Source of the DNA: Panonychus citri
Taxonomy: Eukaryota > Arthropoda > Arachnida > Trombidiformes > Tetranychidae
NCBI RefSeq assembly: GCF_014898815.1
Contig: NW_026515546.1
Coordinates: 2,962,501 to 3,026,500, forward strand
Direction: 5' to 3'
DNA length: 64,000 nt
Of the stretch, positions 45,092-57,182 are shown piece by piece; within the stretch, counting starts at the first letter, position 1, and every line of letters starts with the position of its first letter. The notes under the pieces were generated by a model that saw only the letters and a list, made by a program, of their open reading frames with translations, ran no database searches and was not told the DNA's origin. A program made the translations under genes and the position numbers.

Positions 45092-48000
45092 ATGTATATA
45101 AAGCAAGTTATAATCCAAGGCTTCCGAAGTTATCGTGAACAAACGGTGGTTGAACCATTTAGTAAAAGCCATAATGTCATCGTTGGTAGAAATGGTTCTG
45201 GTAAATCTAACTTCTTTTACGCAATCCAATTTGTGCTGTCAGATGAATTTAGTCATCTTCGTCATGAACAAAGACAACAATTACTTCATGAAGGAACTGG
45301 ACAACGGATAATGACAGCTTATGTTGAGATCATTTTTGACAATTCAGATAATCGTCTGCCCATTGATGATAGTGAGGTTGCCTTAAGGCGACAAATTGGT
45401 CTTAAAAAGGATCAATATTATCTTAATAAAAAAATTGTAACTCGTTCTGATGTTATGAATGTTTTAGGTAAGTGTAATTTACTTTTTTATCTGTTAGTTT
45501 TTCTTATTCATTAATTTTTTTTTCTTTATTCTAATCAATTATTATTTTTTATTTTTATAGAAAGTGCTGGTTTCTCACGAAGTAATCCTTATTACATTGT
45601 GAAACAAGGTAAAATTAATCAAATGGCAACCGCTCCAGATTCACAGAGGTTGAAAATTTTACGAGAAGTTGCTGGTACTAGAATTTATGATGAACGTAAA
45701 GAAGAATCTCGTACTTTATTGAGAGAAACCGAATCCAAATTGGAGAAAATTATGGATCTCTTAAAGTATATCGAAGAACGACTTCAAACCTTGGAAGGTG
45801 AAAAAGAAGAATTAAAAGAATACCAAAAATGGGATAAAATGAGACGATCACTTGAATACACAATTTATAATCAAGAATTGGAAGATGCAAGAAAAAAATT
45901 GAAAGAATTGGAAACCAGAAGAGAGACCAGCAGTAGTGTTACTGAAAAGTTACGTGAAAGTTTACAAACTTTTGTTGAATCGATTAAAGATCTCAGTAAA
46001 GACCTTCGTGAAGTGAAAACCAAACTTCAAACATCCAAGGATGAAAAAGAGGCCTTACAACATGAGCACAGTACATTTTTAAAAGAGAAGACTCGATTAG
46101 AATTACGTCTCAAAGATTTAACCGATGAAGTTAAAGGTGATGCTGAATCAAAAAAACGAGCTGAAACGGAGCTAAATAATCTGAAATCTCGGATAGCAGA
46201 GAAACAAAATGAACTTGACAAGATAAAGCCACAATATGAAGAGAACAAGAAAATTGAAGAAGAATGTACCAGAATGTTAGCTCTTAAAGAGCAGAAAAGA
46301 TCCGAATTATATGCTAAACAGGGAAGAGGAAGTCAGTTTACATCTAAAGCGGAAAGAGACAAATGGATCACAAAAGAATTAAGTACATTAAAGAAGAGTA
46401 TCTCCGAGAAAAATACCCAAATCGCTAAGATTAAAAGTGATCTTACCCGAGATGCAAAGAAAAAAGAGGAACTGGAAGCCAAAATTGAAGTAAGATTCTT
46501 TCCATTCTAATTTCAATTAACTCACAATTTAATCTAATATTCATATTCGTTTTCATTTAATTCAGGAACTCACCAAAGAACTGGAAAACAACAGATCTAG
46601 TATTGATAATCAAAATAAATCTTTCTACGATTTGAAGAAAAAGAAAGATGCTCTACAAAACGAAAGAAAGTAAGTGTAACTATTTTTAAATTGTAAATCG
46701 ATCGATTTATTCTCATTTTTTTCTTTTGTATTGTTTTTTTTTTCAGTGAACTTTGGCGCCAAGAAAATTCTATGCAGCAAAATCTTAATATGCTTAATGA
46801 AGATAAATCAAAGAAAGACCAAATGTTACGTTCGATGGTTGGAAAGACTATTCTTAATGGTCGTGACAGTGTTGCTCGAGTTCTGCAAGTTTTCCGTGAA
46901 CGAGGTGGTCAATATGAACAGATTGCCAAAGATTATTACGGAATGTTAATCGAGAACTTTGATTGTGCTAAAGAGTTTTATACAGCCGTTGAAATGACCG
47001 CTGGTAATAAATTATTTCATCACATTGTTGCCAATGACAAAGTTGGAACCAAAATCCTTCAAGAAATGAACCGAATGAAATTACCTGGTGAAGTTACCTT
47101 TATGCCACTTAATCGTCTCTATTCAAAAGATTTACAATATCCTGAAACATCTGATGCCATACCTATGATTAGTAGATTAGAATATGATTCTAAATTTAGC
47201 ATTGGTATGAAATTTCTTTTCGGTAAAGTGTTAATCTGCCGTTCACTTGAAGTTGCTACTCAATTGGCTCGAAGTACCAGTTTGGATTGTATTACATTAG
47301 ATGGAGACCAAGTTTCCCATAAAGGTTCACTTACAGGTGGTTATTTTGATACTCGACGATCTCGTCTGGAATTACATAAAACTCATTCCACAATTAAAAA
47401 GGAAATTGTTGTTCAACAAGAAAAACTGGAAGATCTACATCGTCGTCTAACTGAGGTTGAAACAGAAATCACTCAAATTGTCAGTGATATGCAAAAGGCT
47501 GAGACCAAGAATACCAAAAACAAGGATACGTTTGATAAAATGAAGACTGACATTCGTCTATTAAAAGATGAACTTTCAGCTATCGAAAGATCCCGACAAC
47601 CAAGAGAAAGAAGTCTTGTAAGCCATGAAGCAAGTCTCAATTCTATGGAATCTCTTGCCGAATCATTATCAAGTGAATTACAACAAGATCTGTTGACTCA
47701 ATTATCGATAGCTGACCAGCAAGAGGTTGACCGTCTCAATGATGAGATCGCTGCTTTAACTCAGAAAAACAAGGAAGCTTTCAGTAAAAGGATGCATTTA
47801 GAGGCTCAAAAAAATAAATTGGAAAATCTTCTTAACAATAACCTTTGTCGACGTAAAGATGAACTGGAAGCAGCTTTACAAGAAATTTCAGTTGAAGATA
47901 GAAAACAAAAATTGGAAAGTGAGGAAAGTGAACTCTCATCTATTTCAACTCGAATTGAAGGTGTTGTCAAACAGATTCGACAATTAGATGAAGTTATTGA

Positions 48001-49177
48001 TGATTTATCCAAAAAATTGAAGGATATCCAATCTAAACTAGAAAGAAAGAAAAGTGAAGAAAGAGATACAATCGAAAGGATTAATGAGGATTCCAAGGAT
48101 CTTGAAAAGATTACAAGTAAAAATTCAATGTTAAATAAGAAGATTGAAGAAACGATGAGAAAAATCCGTGAACTAGGAACCCTTCCCGTTGATGCTGAAA
48201 CAAAATATGCCAACCTGAGTTTAAAACAATTGTACAAAAAACTTCAACAATGTAATCAAGAGTTAAACAAGTACAGTCACGTTAACAAGAAAGCTCTTGA
48301 CCAATACATGGATTTCTCGGAGCGAAAGGAGAAACTATTGGAAAGAAAAAAAGATCTTGATAATGGTCATCGTTCAATCCTTGAATTAATGACTGCTCTT
48401 GAGCAGAGAAAATATGAAGCCATACAAATTACCTTTAGACAGGTTTCCAATTTCTTTAGTGAAGTTTTCAAGAAACTTGTACCCCAGGGTAGAGCTCATC
48501 TTGACATGATAACCTCACCTGATGCCGCCAATGCAACCGAGGGAAGTCAAGCTTCATCTGGATCCCTTGGAGCGAGTAACATTCCTCCATCAATTGATAA
48601 TTTTACCGGTGTTAGTATTAGAGTCTCTTTTACTGGTACCAATGCTGAAATGAAAGACATGCACCAACTTTCTGGTGGACAAAAATCATTAGTCGCCCTT
48701 ACCTTTATCTTTGCCATTCAAAAATGTGACCCAGCCCCTTTTTACCTTTTCGATGAAATCGATCAAGCTTTAGATCCACAACATCGTAAAGCTGTTGCAG
48801 GTAAATTTATACACATTCAATCTTGTTAACAATTGACTTTACTTTTGTTAATAGTAAATTAATCATCTATTTCCTTGATCATTTTTAGATATGATTCATG
48901 AACTTTCCAAAGATGCCCAATTCATTACAACAACTTTCAGACCTGAGCTTCTTGAAAGAGCGGACAAATTTTACGGAGTCAAATTCAGAAATCGAGTAAG
49001 TTATTTTGCCTTATCCACTTACCATATTATTTAGAAATATAATCAAAATTCTGGTTCATAATACTAATCATATTTAATCTTTTTGTTTGTCGATTTCAGG
49101 TCAGCCATGTCGAACTTGTTACATATGAAGAAGCACATGATTTTGTCGAAGATGATTCAGCTGCTTACACTAGATAA
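45092..49177 (+). CDS. SMC3: Cohesin subunit SMC3
   Basis: Six exons (45092-45467, 45561-46489, 46566-46669, 46747-48800, 48889-48995, 49100-49177) give 1215 residues, the usual length. Walker A is VGRNGSGKSN at 31-40. The acetylation pair Lys113-Lys114 (YLNKKIVTRSD) is kept; ESAGFSRSNPYYIVKQGKI follows. Two long coiled coils flank a hinge at about 500-670 (AGNKLFHHIV, LPGEVTFMPLNRL, TGGYFDTRRSRLEL). The C-terminal head has the signature LSGGQKSLVALTF, Walker B FYLFDEIDQALD, and FITTTFRPELLERADKFYGV. SMC3 pairs with SMC1 and the kleisin RAD21 to form the cohesin ring in the nucleus, holding sister chromatids together and extruding loops. A DNA-sensing role of the Lys pair is known in the family. 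No damage or unusual feature seen. Confidence 0.98.
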
Positions 49178-51291
49178 AGACTATAATCCATTTAACATTT
49201 TTTTTCGTTTATCATCATCACCACCGTCATCATAATCATCTTTCTCTTCCTCTTTAAAACTCATCGAATTTCAAAACCTACTTCATAAGAAAAAAAAACT
49301 TCAAAGAGGACAAGTTCAATTAATCAACCACCAATCTAGAAGAAGACGAAAGAATCAATATTTCATCAATCACAAATTATTATCTCTCTGTAATTCCCAT
49401 AATATCCATCTATATATCAACTAATTCTCATGATATCTTCATTGTTTTTTCCTATTTCTCCAATATCATCTCCAGTCTTTATCTTTAAATACTTTTTTCC
49501 ACTTTTATTCCTTTACGTTTCCACCCTTATCTTACTCAATTGTTTACTTCTTCCTAAATCATCACCATCTCCATTTAAATTCATCTAATATCTCATCTTC
49601 CTCTCTATCTTCCTATTTTTCTCTCTCTCTCTCACACACACAAACATTTCACTTAATAACAATAATTTTATTACCTGTTTTAATAACAATTCAAAGCTTA
49701 AAGTCGGTCGATACAAGCGCAAAGAGATGATAACTAAAAAGATTCACGATAATTGACTACAATAAACAAATAAGTCAACTAAATAATCAACGAGTTTGTA
49801 AAACATTTTAAATGCCAGTTAAATCTAATCAGTTAATTGTAACAATCATGGAAAATGTTAAACATCAAACTAACTTAAATCCAACGTAAATCAAATCTTT
49901 CAATTTATAAGAAACAATCAAAATTGATCACGAATTGCAACCAAGTTAATACAAATGAGTTTCATCTTATTAACACAATCAGAGAGTTAAATTAATCTAA
50001 TTAACCTTTTATTTCAGAGAGAGAGAGAGAAAAAACTAAAATCAATTAATCATATAATAGTAAATAATTGATAAAAATAACTTAATTATCCTGGAAATTG
50101 TTAATTGTTTTGTATGGCAATTAGCCTAAAATTGAACATCAATTCAATTGTGATTCTGATCAATCGTTATAATCACATTTAACTTTGAATGTTTTTTACC
50201 ATTTAATTGATTTGTTTAAATTTACTTTCCATTAATCAATTCAATTAATTATTAGTTGAACGAAATTGATTAATAGTTAATGAAAAATTGAATAGACTCA
50301 AGTAAATCCAGTTGAGTTAATTGTTTACATTAACCTTTTTCAATTAACTTGGAGACACAAACTATTCAATAATTTAAGTTAATCAGTTAATTTATCCTAA
50401 ATCTATATTGATGATTAACACAATTGATTATTTTCCATTTTGATTTGATATTTTTAGTAAAATAATTAACAATCAATGAGAAGAAGACAAAATCAAATGA
50501 TTACATTAATTGTTAACATTTCGCTTTGATTGTAGATGATTTAACTTTCATCGAATTGACATTCCAGAACTTTATTCAATCTCAATTCTCATGGGGTTTC
50601 AATCAATCACCATGATGATGAAAACCTTTTAGCAAAAAATTGAAGACAAAAATATAAATGAAAACTAATTTTCATCCTTATCATCATGATGATCTTCATC
50701 ATCTTATATTGAATCTTTGTCTTAATCAACTGAACTTCCGATCAGAACTTTTTTATCATCCCTTGAATCTGAAACTGAATTATGATTATATTAATAAATA
50801 TGATGATAACGACTTCGATAATAATGAATTATTAAAGTTCATTTTCTCATCATTGAACTTTCTCATGATTATCATGGGAGTTGATTCACGAGGTAAGTTA
50901 AAAGGAATCAGATGAAAAGTTGACAATTCGGAAATAATTTATTTAATTGTGATTGAGAAACAACAAAATTTAGTCTTCTAAATTATGGATTATCAATAGA
51001 TGCTAATGTTTAGATGGACATTACCTGTTGATGGTCAAGAAATTGTTGCTAATCAATCAACGATAATGATGATACTTAATTGAGATAATATGAGTTGGAA
51101 CATTTTTATTTTTCTTTAATAATCACAATTAAATTCTTGATTGTGTTCAGGGAAAAGTTTCTCATATTAGCATTTTCATTCCAACAATTAACTATTAATA
51201 ATATTCTCCATTCTCTAGATCAAAATTTTCGCTTTAATTATCTTTTAGAATCTAATTAACATTATGATCAGCAATTAATTCATTGATAGAA

Positions 51292-51338
<47 letters not shown>

Positions 51339-51743
51339 GACTTTTAATTGCGATTAATTTTTCACATCAATTGAATTATTTTCATGATACTTATCATGAT
51401 TATCGTCATGATGGTGAGGAGGAGCCAGGGAATGATAATTCAAAGTTAGAAAACTAAGTTATCTATTATTTAGTATTGATTATCGTTCTTATCATCTCAT
51501 GAGTTTACTGAGTATTCCAATAAAAGATAACTCAGAATTTAATAGATGATCATTGATGAGAATTTACTTTATCTGTTCATATCTAACAGTTCGTATTCAT
51601 TGTAACAATTAACTAATAATAATTATTGAAACTATTAAACTAATTAATAACGTTCGTAAAGTTTGTAATAGTTGGAGTTAATTGTTTTCAATTTTCTTTT
51701 TCTCCTCTTTTAATTGTTTTAAGTGTTTATCTTTCAACTAATC
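49178..51743. other. Intergenic region
   Basis: 2.6 kb with the 3' UTR of SMC3 (pyrimidine-rich at 49200-49640) and upstream sequence of the neuropeptide gene. A (CT)n tract lies at 51294-51337, about 410 bp before that gene's start codon. The open frame at 50658-50915 is low-complexity and unsupported. Confidence 0.55.
51294..51337. repeat. (CT)n microsatellite
   Basis: About 22 CT units upstream of the AKH/ACP-like neuropeptide gene. Confidence 0.9.
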
Positions 51744-52217
51744 ATGGTCAAAGTATTATCGTTAATTGTTTTGTTTCTGGTTCTTTTCAACACAATTATG
51801 GGTCAATTGTCCTTCTCAAAGGATTGGAGGGCCGGAGGTAAAAGGTCAGGGTCAACTTCAATCGAACCTTGTGATTGGAACCGATTGGCTTCCCTGTTAG
51901 AGACAATGGTTGTAAGTAAAATCTTTAATCAATTTAATATCAATCAGTAAATTGTTACAATTTAGTTTTCCAAATAAGGGATAATGAAAATAGGAAAAAA
52001 GTTTCCTCTCTCTCTTGTACATCAGATCTTTGAATTTGATTATAATTCTGTTAATTTAGTTGTTAGAGCTGAATTGATTTTTCTTAATTTTCTTGATTAT
52101 TTTGCTAATTTGGTTGGTTTAATTGTTGTTTAATTACAGAGAGAAGCTGAAAAACTGAGTCAATGTACTCACCGTTTGAAATCAATTGAAGGTTTGACTG
52201 ATATCTTTCAAAGATGA
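51744..52217 (+). CDS. AKH/ACP-family neuropeptide precursor
   Basis: Exons 51744-51911 and 52140-52217 give 81 residues. A signal peptide of about 20 residues (MVKVLSLIVLFLVLFNTIMG) is followed directly by QLSFSKDWRAGGKR: an N-terminal Gln that can form pyroglutamate, an aromatic Phe4 and Trp8, then Gly and a Lys-Arg cleavage site. The expected mature form is pQLSFSKDWRAG-amide. AKH, red-pigment-concentrating and ACP peptides share pQ-x-x-F-S-x-x-W. The FSKDW core and the residues after Trp are closest to ACP (AKH/corazonin-related peptide). The remaining tail, with Cys at EPCDW and SQCTHR able to form a disulfide, is typical of AKH-family precursors. It would be secreted from neurosecretory cells and act on a GnRH-type receptor. 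The split between AKH and ACP needs the receptor or a tree. Confidence 0.85.
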
Positions 52218-53493
52218 TCAACAATTAATTGGAAACAATCAGCAACCAATAACCATTGAGAAGACATCATAAATCATCCTGATCGTGTTTAATTAAACAG
52301 AATCAAGTTTTAATTGTCAATAAAAATAATGGATAATCAAAAACCATAATTAACTTATCATTTGTTTTTATTACAACATCAAAATAATTATGATTTAACT
52401 TTCACAACTAAATTTAATCCTTTCTATTTAATAAAATCATAATCATAAAGAGCCAATCAAAAAGTCAAAACTAATTTACTAATTGTGTTTTTTGTTTACA
52501 TTTAATTATTGATTGTCAAATGTGTCAAGTTAATCAATTAATCATTGATGTAATCATTTCAATCGTTTCAACAGTGTTTTTTTTTGTTCATCATTGACTG
52601 TCAAGACTAATTGTTATTCAACAAACTTTTAACAACAAAGTTAATGACAATTAACTTGTATCTTATTTTGAGTTTTCTTAATTATAATCATTAAATGTCC
52701 CAAATTATCAACAATTAACCAATAAATTGCATCAAAATTTATATGAAACATTTTCAGTCTCATTTTAATTTCATAGGAACAACTAATTTAACCTTGCATT
52801 GGAACAATTAACTAATCAATTAAATATAAAAATGACTAAATTGCCTTTATAAATTCAAACAATTAACCAAATTAAGTTTTGATCAAAATTTTACCTTGAA
52901 AAAGGTGCTGCCATCTATGGACAATAATATGACTTATGAATGTGTGATTAACTTTAATTGTTGATTAGTTTTTTTTATACTTTGATATTGATTTAGACAA
53001 AAGTAAACAAATAACCAATTAATTGTTTATTTTTATCAAATGATTAATAAATTTTCATTAGTCTGTTAATTATTACACATTTGTACGATAAAGGAAAAGT
53101 TAATTCAATGACAATTGAAATCATAAAACGAAAAGTAAAGGGAAAATTGTAAATAATAGTTGATTAGTTGATTATCAGTTAAATTGTTACCCGACAAACC
53201 TGAAAATGATTAAATGATGTACCAAATTGTCTGATAACAATAATTGGTAAAGATAATTGTTAATCAGTTAATTGTTATCAGTGAAACCAATGGAAACCAA
53301 AGGTTAACATGGAAACGAGAAAAAAAAATCTCTTCTTCTTTTCCTATTAAACTCTCAATGAGAGATCACTAAATCATTGAACAGCTTAACCTGCTACAAT
53401 TAACGTTTAATTAATTGTTGACCAAAGAAAATCCAATCAACTCTACTGTTTAATTGTTCCGTGAATAGTGTTGATCAACAAAATAATATGTAA
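52218..53493. other. Intergenic region, nothing recognised
   Basis: 1.3 kb, very AT-rich, with many AATTAATTGTT words; no gene, RNA gene or repeat recognised. Confidence 0.6.
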
Positions 53494-56400
53494 ATGGCTT
53501 CAATTGTGGGTAAAGCCAACAATCAACTAACCAGCATTTATCAATCAAATGTATTGACACTCAAATCTCAAGTTAATCATCATCGTCATTTTCACAATGG
53601 ATTTCATCATTTAACCAGAAAATCATCAGCCTATATACTTAAATTAGTGACAATTAGCTTATTATTATTTTTATCTTTAGGAATCAAACCAATTAATTGT
53701 TTAATGTAAGTATTGAAAACCTCAATTAAAAACAATTAAGAAAAAGTGATTAAGAAAACTCCATCATAACATTGAATCGGTTTCATTGAGAATTTTAATT
53801 GTTTCGTTGTTTAGTTTGATTTAATTTTCTCTTCTTTTCTTTCTCTTATACTATTTGGCTAATTGTGATCATCGAAATTTACAGTTATGATGAAAATTTC
53901 CTGGAACAATTACCATTACAATCAATTGTTTCCACTGGAACTGAGGTTCGTTTATACACAAGTGAGGAATTCACCCGAACTTGTTTCACCAAAATCGATT
54001 ACAAATCGATGTGCGCCGAGTTTGGACCTAAATGCGAATTTAAGTTCGAATGGTCTTATCCTGAATCACTATTAGAATTAATTAAATCCGGTTTCGATGC
54101 AAGAATTAGAGTTGAAAATGATTTACCAGTTAGACTAAAATCTAATCCCGATTATGAGATTTACGCTTCTCACTTGATTGTTTCCAATATCGGTTATGCT
54201 CATCAAGGAATCTGGTCTTGTAATTTTAAATTCATTAATCAAGATAACGGTAAACTTGATTCTTGGCAACATAGTTTCACAATTGAAATAATTGGTAAGT
54301 TAATTGTTGAACATTTAATTGATTAAAAAGAGCGAGAGAGTAATACTCAGATTAAACCGATACCAATGACGTTAATGAGATTAAAACTGTTTTTTGATTA
54401 TTTTCATTAACTAATTGGCGATATCATGAATCAAATTAATTTAACGTTGATCAATTAATTGTTACCTTATTTGTGATGATCAGATTTTTGTTTCAATTAC
54501 GAAGTTAATTGTTTAGCCTTGATTTGGTTACTTAAATTGTTTTTCCAGTTGTCATTGATTAAAATATTATATAGTTATTATTATTATTATGATGATGATT
54601 AGTAAATAATGACAACACTTTAATCAAGATTAATTGAGACAATTAAATTGTCTTACTTATTACTCATCAAATTACTGTTGATTAGATTGATTAAGTTGAT
54701 AGTAATGTACAATAATATAAACAATTAAAGTGAAACACTTAAGTTTGTATTGATTAAAGGTTGTGATTCTGATTAAATTGAACACTGTTAACTTGTTACA
54801 ATTAATATTAATTTTAACCTCTTTTAATTGTTGATTAATTATTTACAGAAAATGGAGTCAGAGGATCACCATGTTTAACTAATGATCACTGTTCAAGTTT
54901 TAATTGTACCAATGAAATTTGTACATGTGATTCAGATGAACCAATTTCATTTGGTGATTTATGTTTAAAAGGTAAATATTTACAACAAATCAGTTAATCA
55001 CAATCAATCATTATCACTTATCAGTTAATTGTGAATATGAAAAGTTGATTCAACTTTTAACTCGATTAACTAATTCATTTAAACAAAGTAACGATAATGA
55101 TTTCATGGTGACATAATTTGTGATAAGAATTCACTTTGATACTAATTTGATTTACTAATTGTTGTCACTAATTGCTAGCACCCAATCTCGGTGAAAAGTG
55201 TATAATTAATGCTGATTGTGAGAAGCAAATTGAAGACGCTCTGTGTTGGTGCTCATCATCAGTATCTTCAGACGATAAAGATTCATGTTCAGATCGGAAA
55301 ACTTGCCAATGTCCACCTTCATATATCGCCGTCAGTTTGGGCCTAGGTCGACATCGATGTCTAAAGAAAGGTACATTTATTAGTGTTTCGAACTTTTTTC
55401 TCTCTCGTTGTTCTAATGTTTATTTCTGATCTCTCGAATATTAGCTCGAATCGGTGAACATTGTTACCGAAGTCAACAATGTGAAGCTGTGGACATCAAC
55501 ACTTACTGTTCATTTAAATCTCGATGTTCTTGTCGATCAGGTCAAACCTGTGCCACTCCAAGTATACGAACTTGTACCGATTCGTCTGGATGTAACAGTA
55601 CCAATGAATATTGTGGTAATGGACGATGTCAAGTGGTCAAAGATCTGTACGAATCTTGTGAAACTAGTGACCAGTGTGAAGTAAACGCTTTGTGTTCCCC
55701 AAGCACTAAAAAGTGTATCTGCCAATCGGGATACAAATTGTCCCCAGTTAAGATGACCTGTATTCCTGAAGGTTACTGTTCAAATAATCTCGATTGTGAA
55801 CATGGTTACTGTGACACCGAAACAAGTACCTGTATCCCGGGTGTCAAGCTATCAGGTCGCTGTACCGTCACCAAACAGTGTCAAGCTTACGATGTCAATA
55901 GCTACTGCGATGGTGACACTAATCAATGTACCTGTGGTTTGGGCTATTATGTCAGTTCTCAAGGTATTTGTCTATTGGACGGTAAATGTCGTATCAATGA
56001 TGATTGTCGGCAAGACGCTAATGGCCTTTGCTATTACGAGGAATGTATTTACACCAAGAAATTATCATTACCATGTAAAGAGTCAAGACAATGTTACCTG
56101 GAAACACCTTATTCTTATTGTGAGACAACTGACCAGCGATCTGGTCAAGCTCAATGTTCTTGTCTTAATGGTTATCAAAATTACGATGACAACGATAAAG
56201 ATGATGATAATGATGATAACGATGATAATCAACCACCGCCTTCAAATGCTAACTGTAAACAATGGCGCGATTGTAATACGAACAAAGATTGTTCAAACAT
56301 AATTAACTCTCATTGTGACCATTCACATGCTCGATGTTCATGTAACACTGGTTACAATTTAAATGTCGATGGTTATTGTTACAAGAAATCCTTGTCACCC

Positions 56401-56868
56401 ACTTCGGACAAAGGTCAGTTAATCTTGGATCGAATTTAATTTTACTCTAAGGTTAAAAACTTTCTTTTGACTTCGTCGATTTTTGTTCACAGATTCATTT
56501 TGGGCTAAACTCTGGACCGATTATTATATTTACATAATCATCGTTGCCGCTGCTTCCGGATTCCTTATGTCGTTGATCATTTGCTATTGTTGTAAATTGT
56601 GCTCGAAAAGTGATTCCAATAACGAGGCTCCAAGAAGAGGAAAAAATTATCCTCGAAGGACAAGGTTAGTTGATTCTCTATTTTCGTCTCCTCTTCGAGT
56701 TGTAACCTTTTTTCCATATCATTTTCACCTTACAGGGAAGGTCTTGACCGTCCAGTTACTGGCGTTTATATTACCCATCAACCCACCGCTCCACCACCAC
56801 CTTATTCACCGCCTTCATCCACACCTCGCCCACCACAAGCTCCACAAACGATTTCAAGAAACTTTTAA
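53494..56868 (+). CDS. Single-pass membrane protein with Ig-like domain and EB-type cysteine modules
   Basis: Seven exons (53494-53705, 53885-54294, 54849-54971, 55179-55370, 55445-56413, 56493-56664, 56736-56868) give 736 residues. A hydrophobic segment at about 47-68 (YILKLVTISLLLFLSLG) after a long His-rich n-region probably acts as the signal peptide. Residues about 72-205 look Ig-like, ending in YASHLIVSNIGYAHQGIWSC. From 208 to about 630 come repeated cysteine modules of the EB type (C-x-x-D-x-x-C...C-x-C), as in nematode and arthropod surface proteins, with an Asp/Asn-rich insert near 555-570. A membrane helix at about 644-668 precedes a short basic then Pro-rich cytoplasmic tail with a PPPPY motif, which could bind WW domains. 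I do not recognise an orthologue; a receptor or adhesion role is inference. Confidence 0.85.
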
Positions 56869-57182
56869 TACTCATAATGAATAATGAGAATTCACTGCTT
56901 ACATCATTGCTGTTTTCTAATTATGTAATTATCTCATTATTTCATTCATCAGTTACTCTTAATTGTTGATTTGATTAACACTAATAATCTTTTATGAAAA
57001 GTTATAGACTTTGATGAAAACGGATAAACAATTAAAAGTTTGTCACAAAAGTTGTTTTACTTTTTTTTTATAAATTAAGTTATGGGATTAGGATTTAATT
57101 TATATTCACAGATTAATGAAGTTGGGTAAGTTAATTTGAGTTATATGTATTAATTATTGATATTTTAATTGTCTCATGATCA
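56869..57182. other. Convergent 3' region
   Basis: About 310 bp between two genes that converge; it holds both 3' UTRs. No further feature seen. Confidence 0.6.

Noticed and set aside
50658..50915. Open frame of 85 residues in the SMC3-neuropeptide gap
   Set aside because: Asn/His/Leu-biased composition matches the background AT-rich repeats; no family features.
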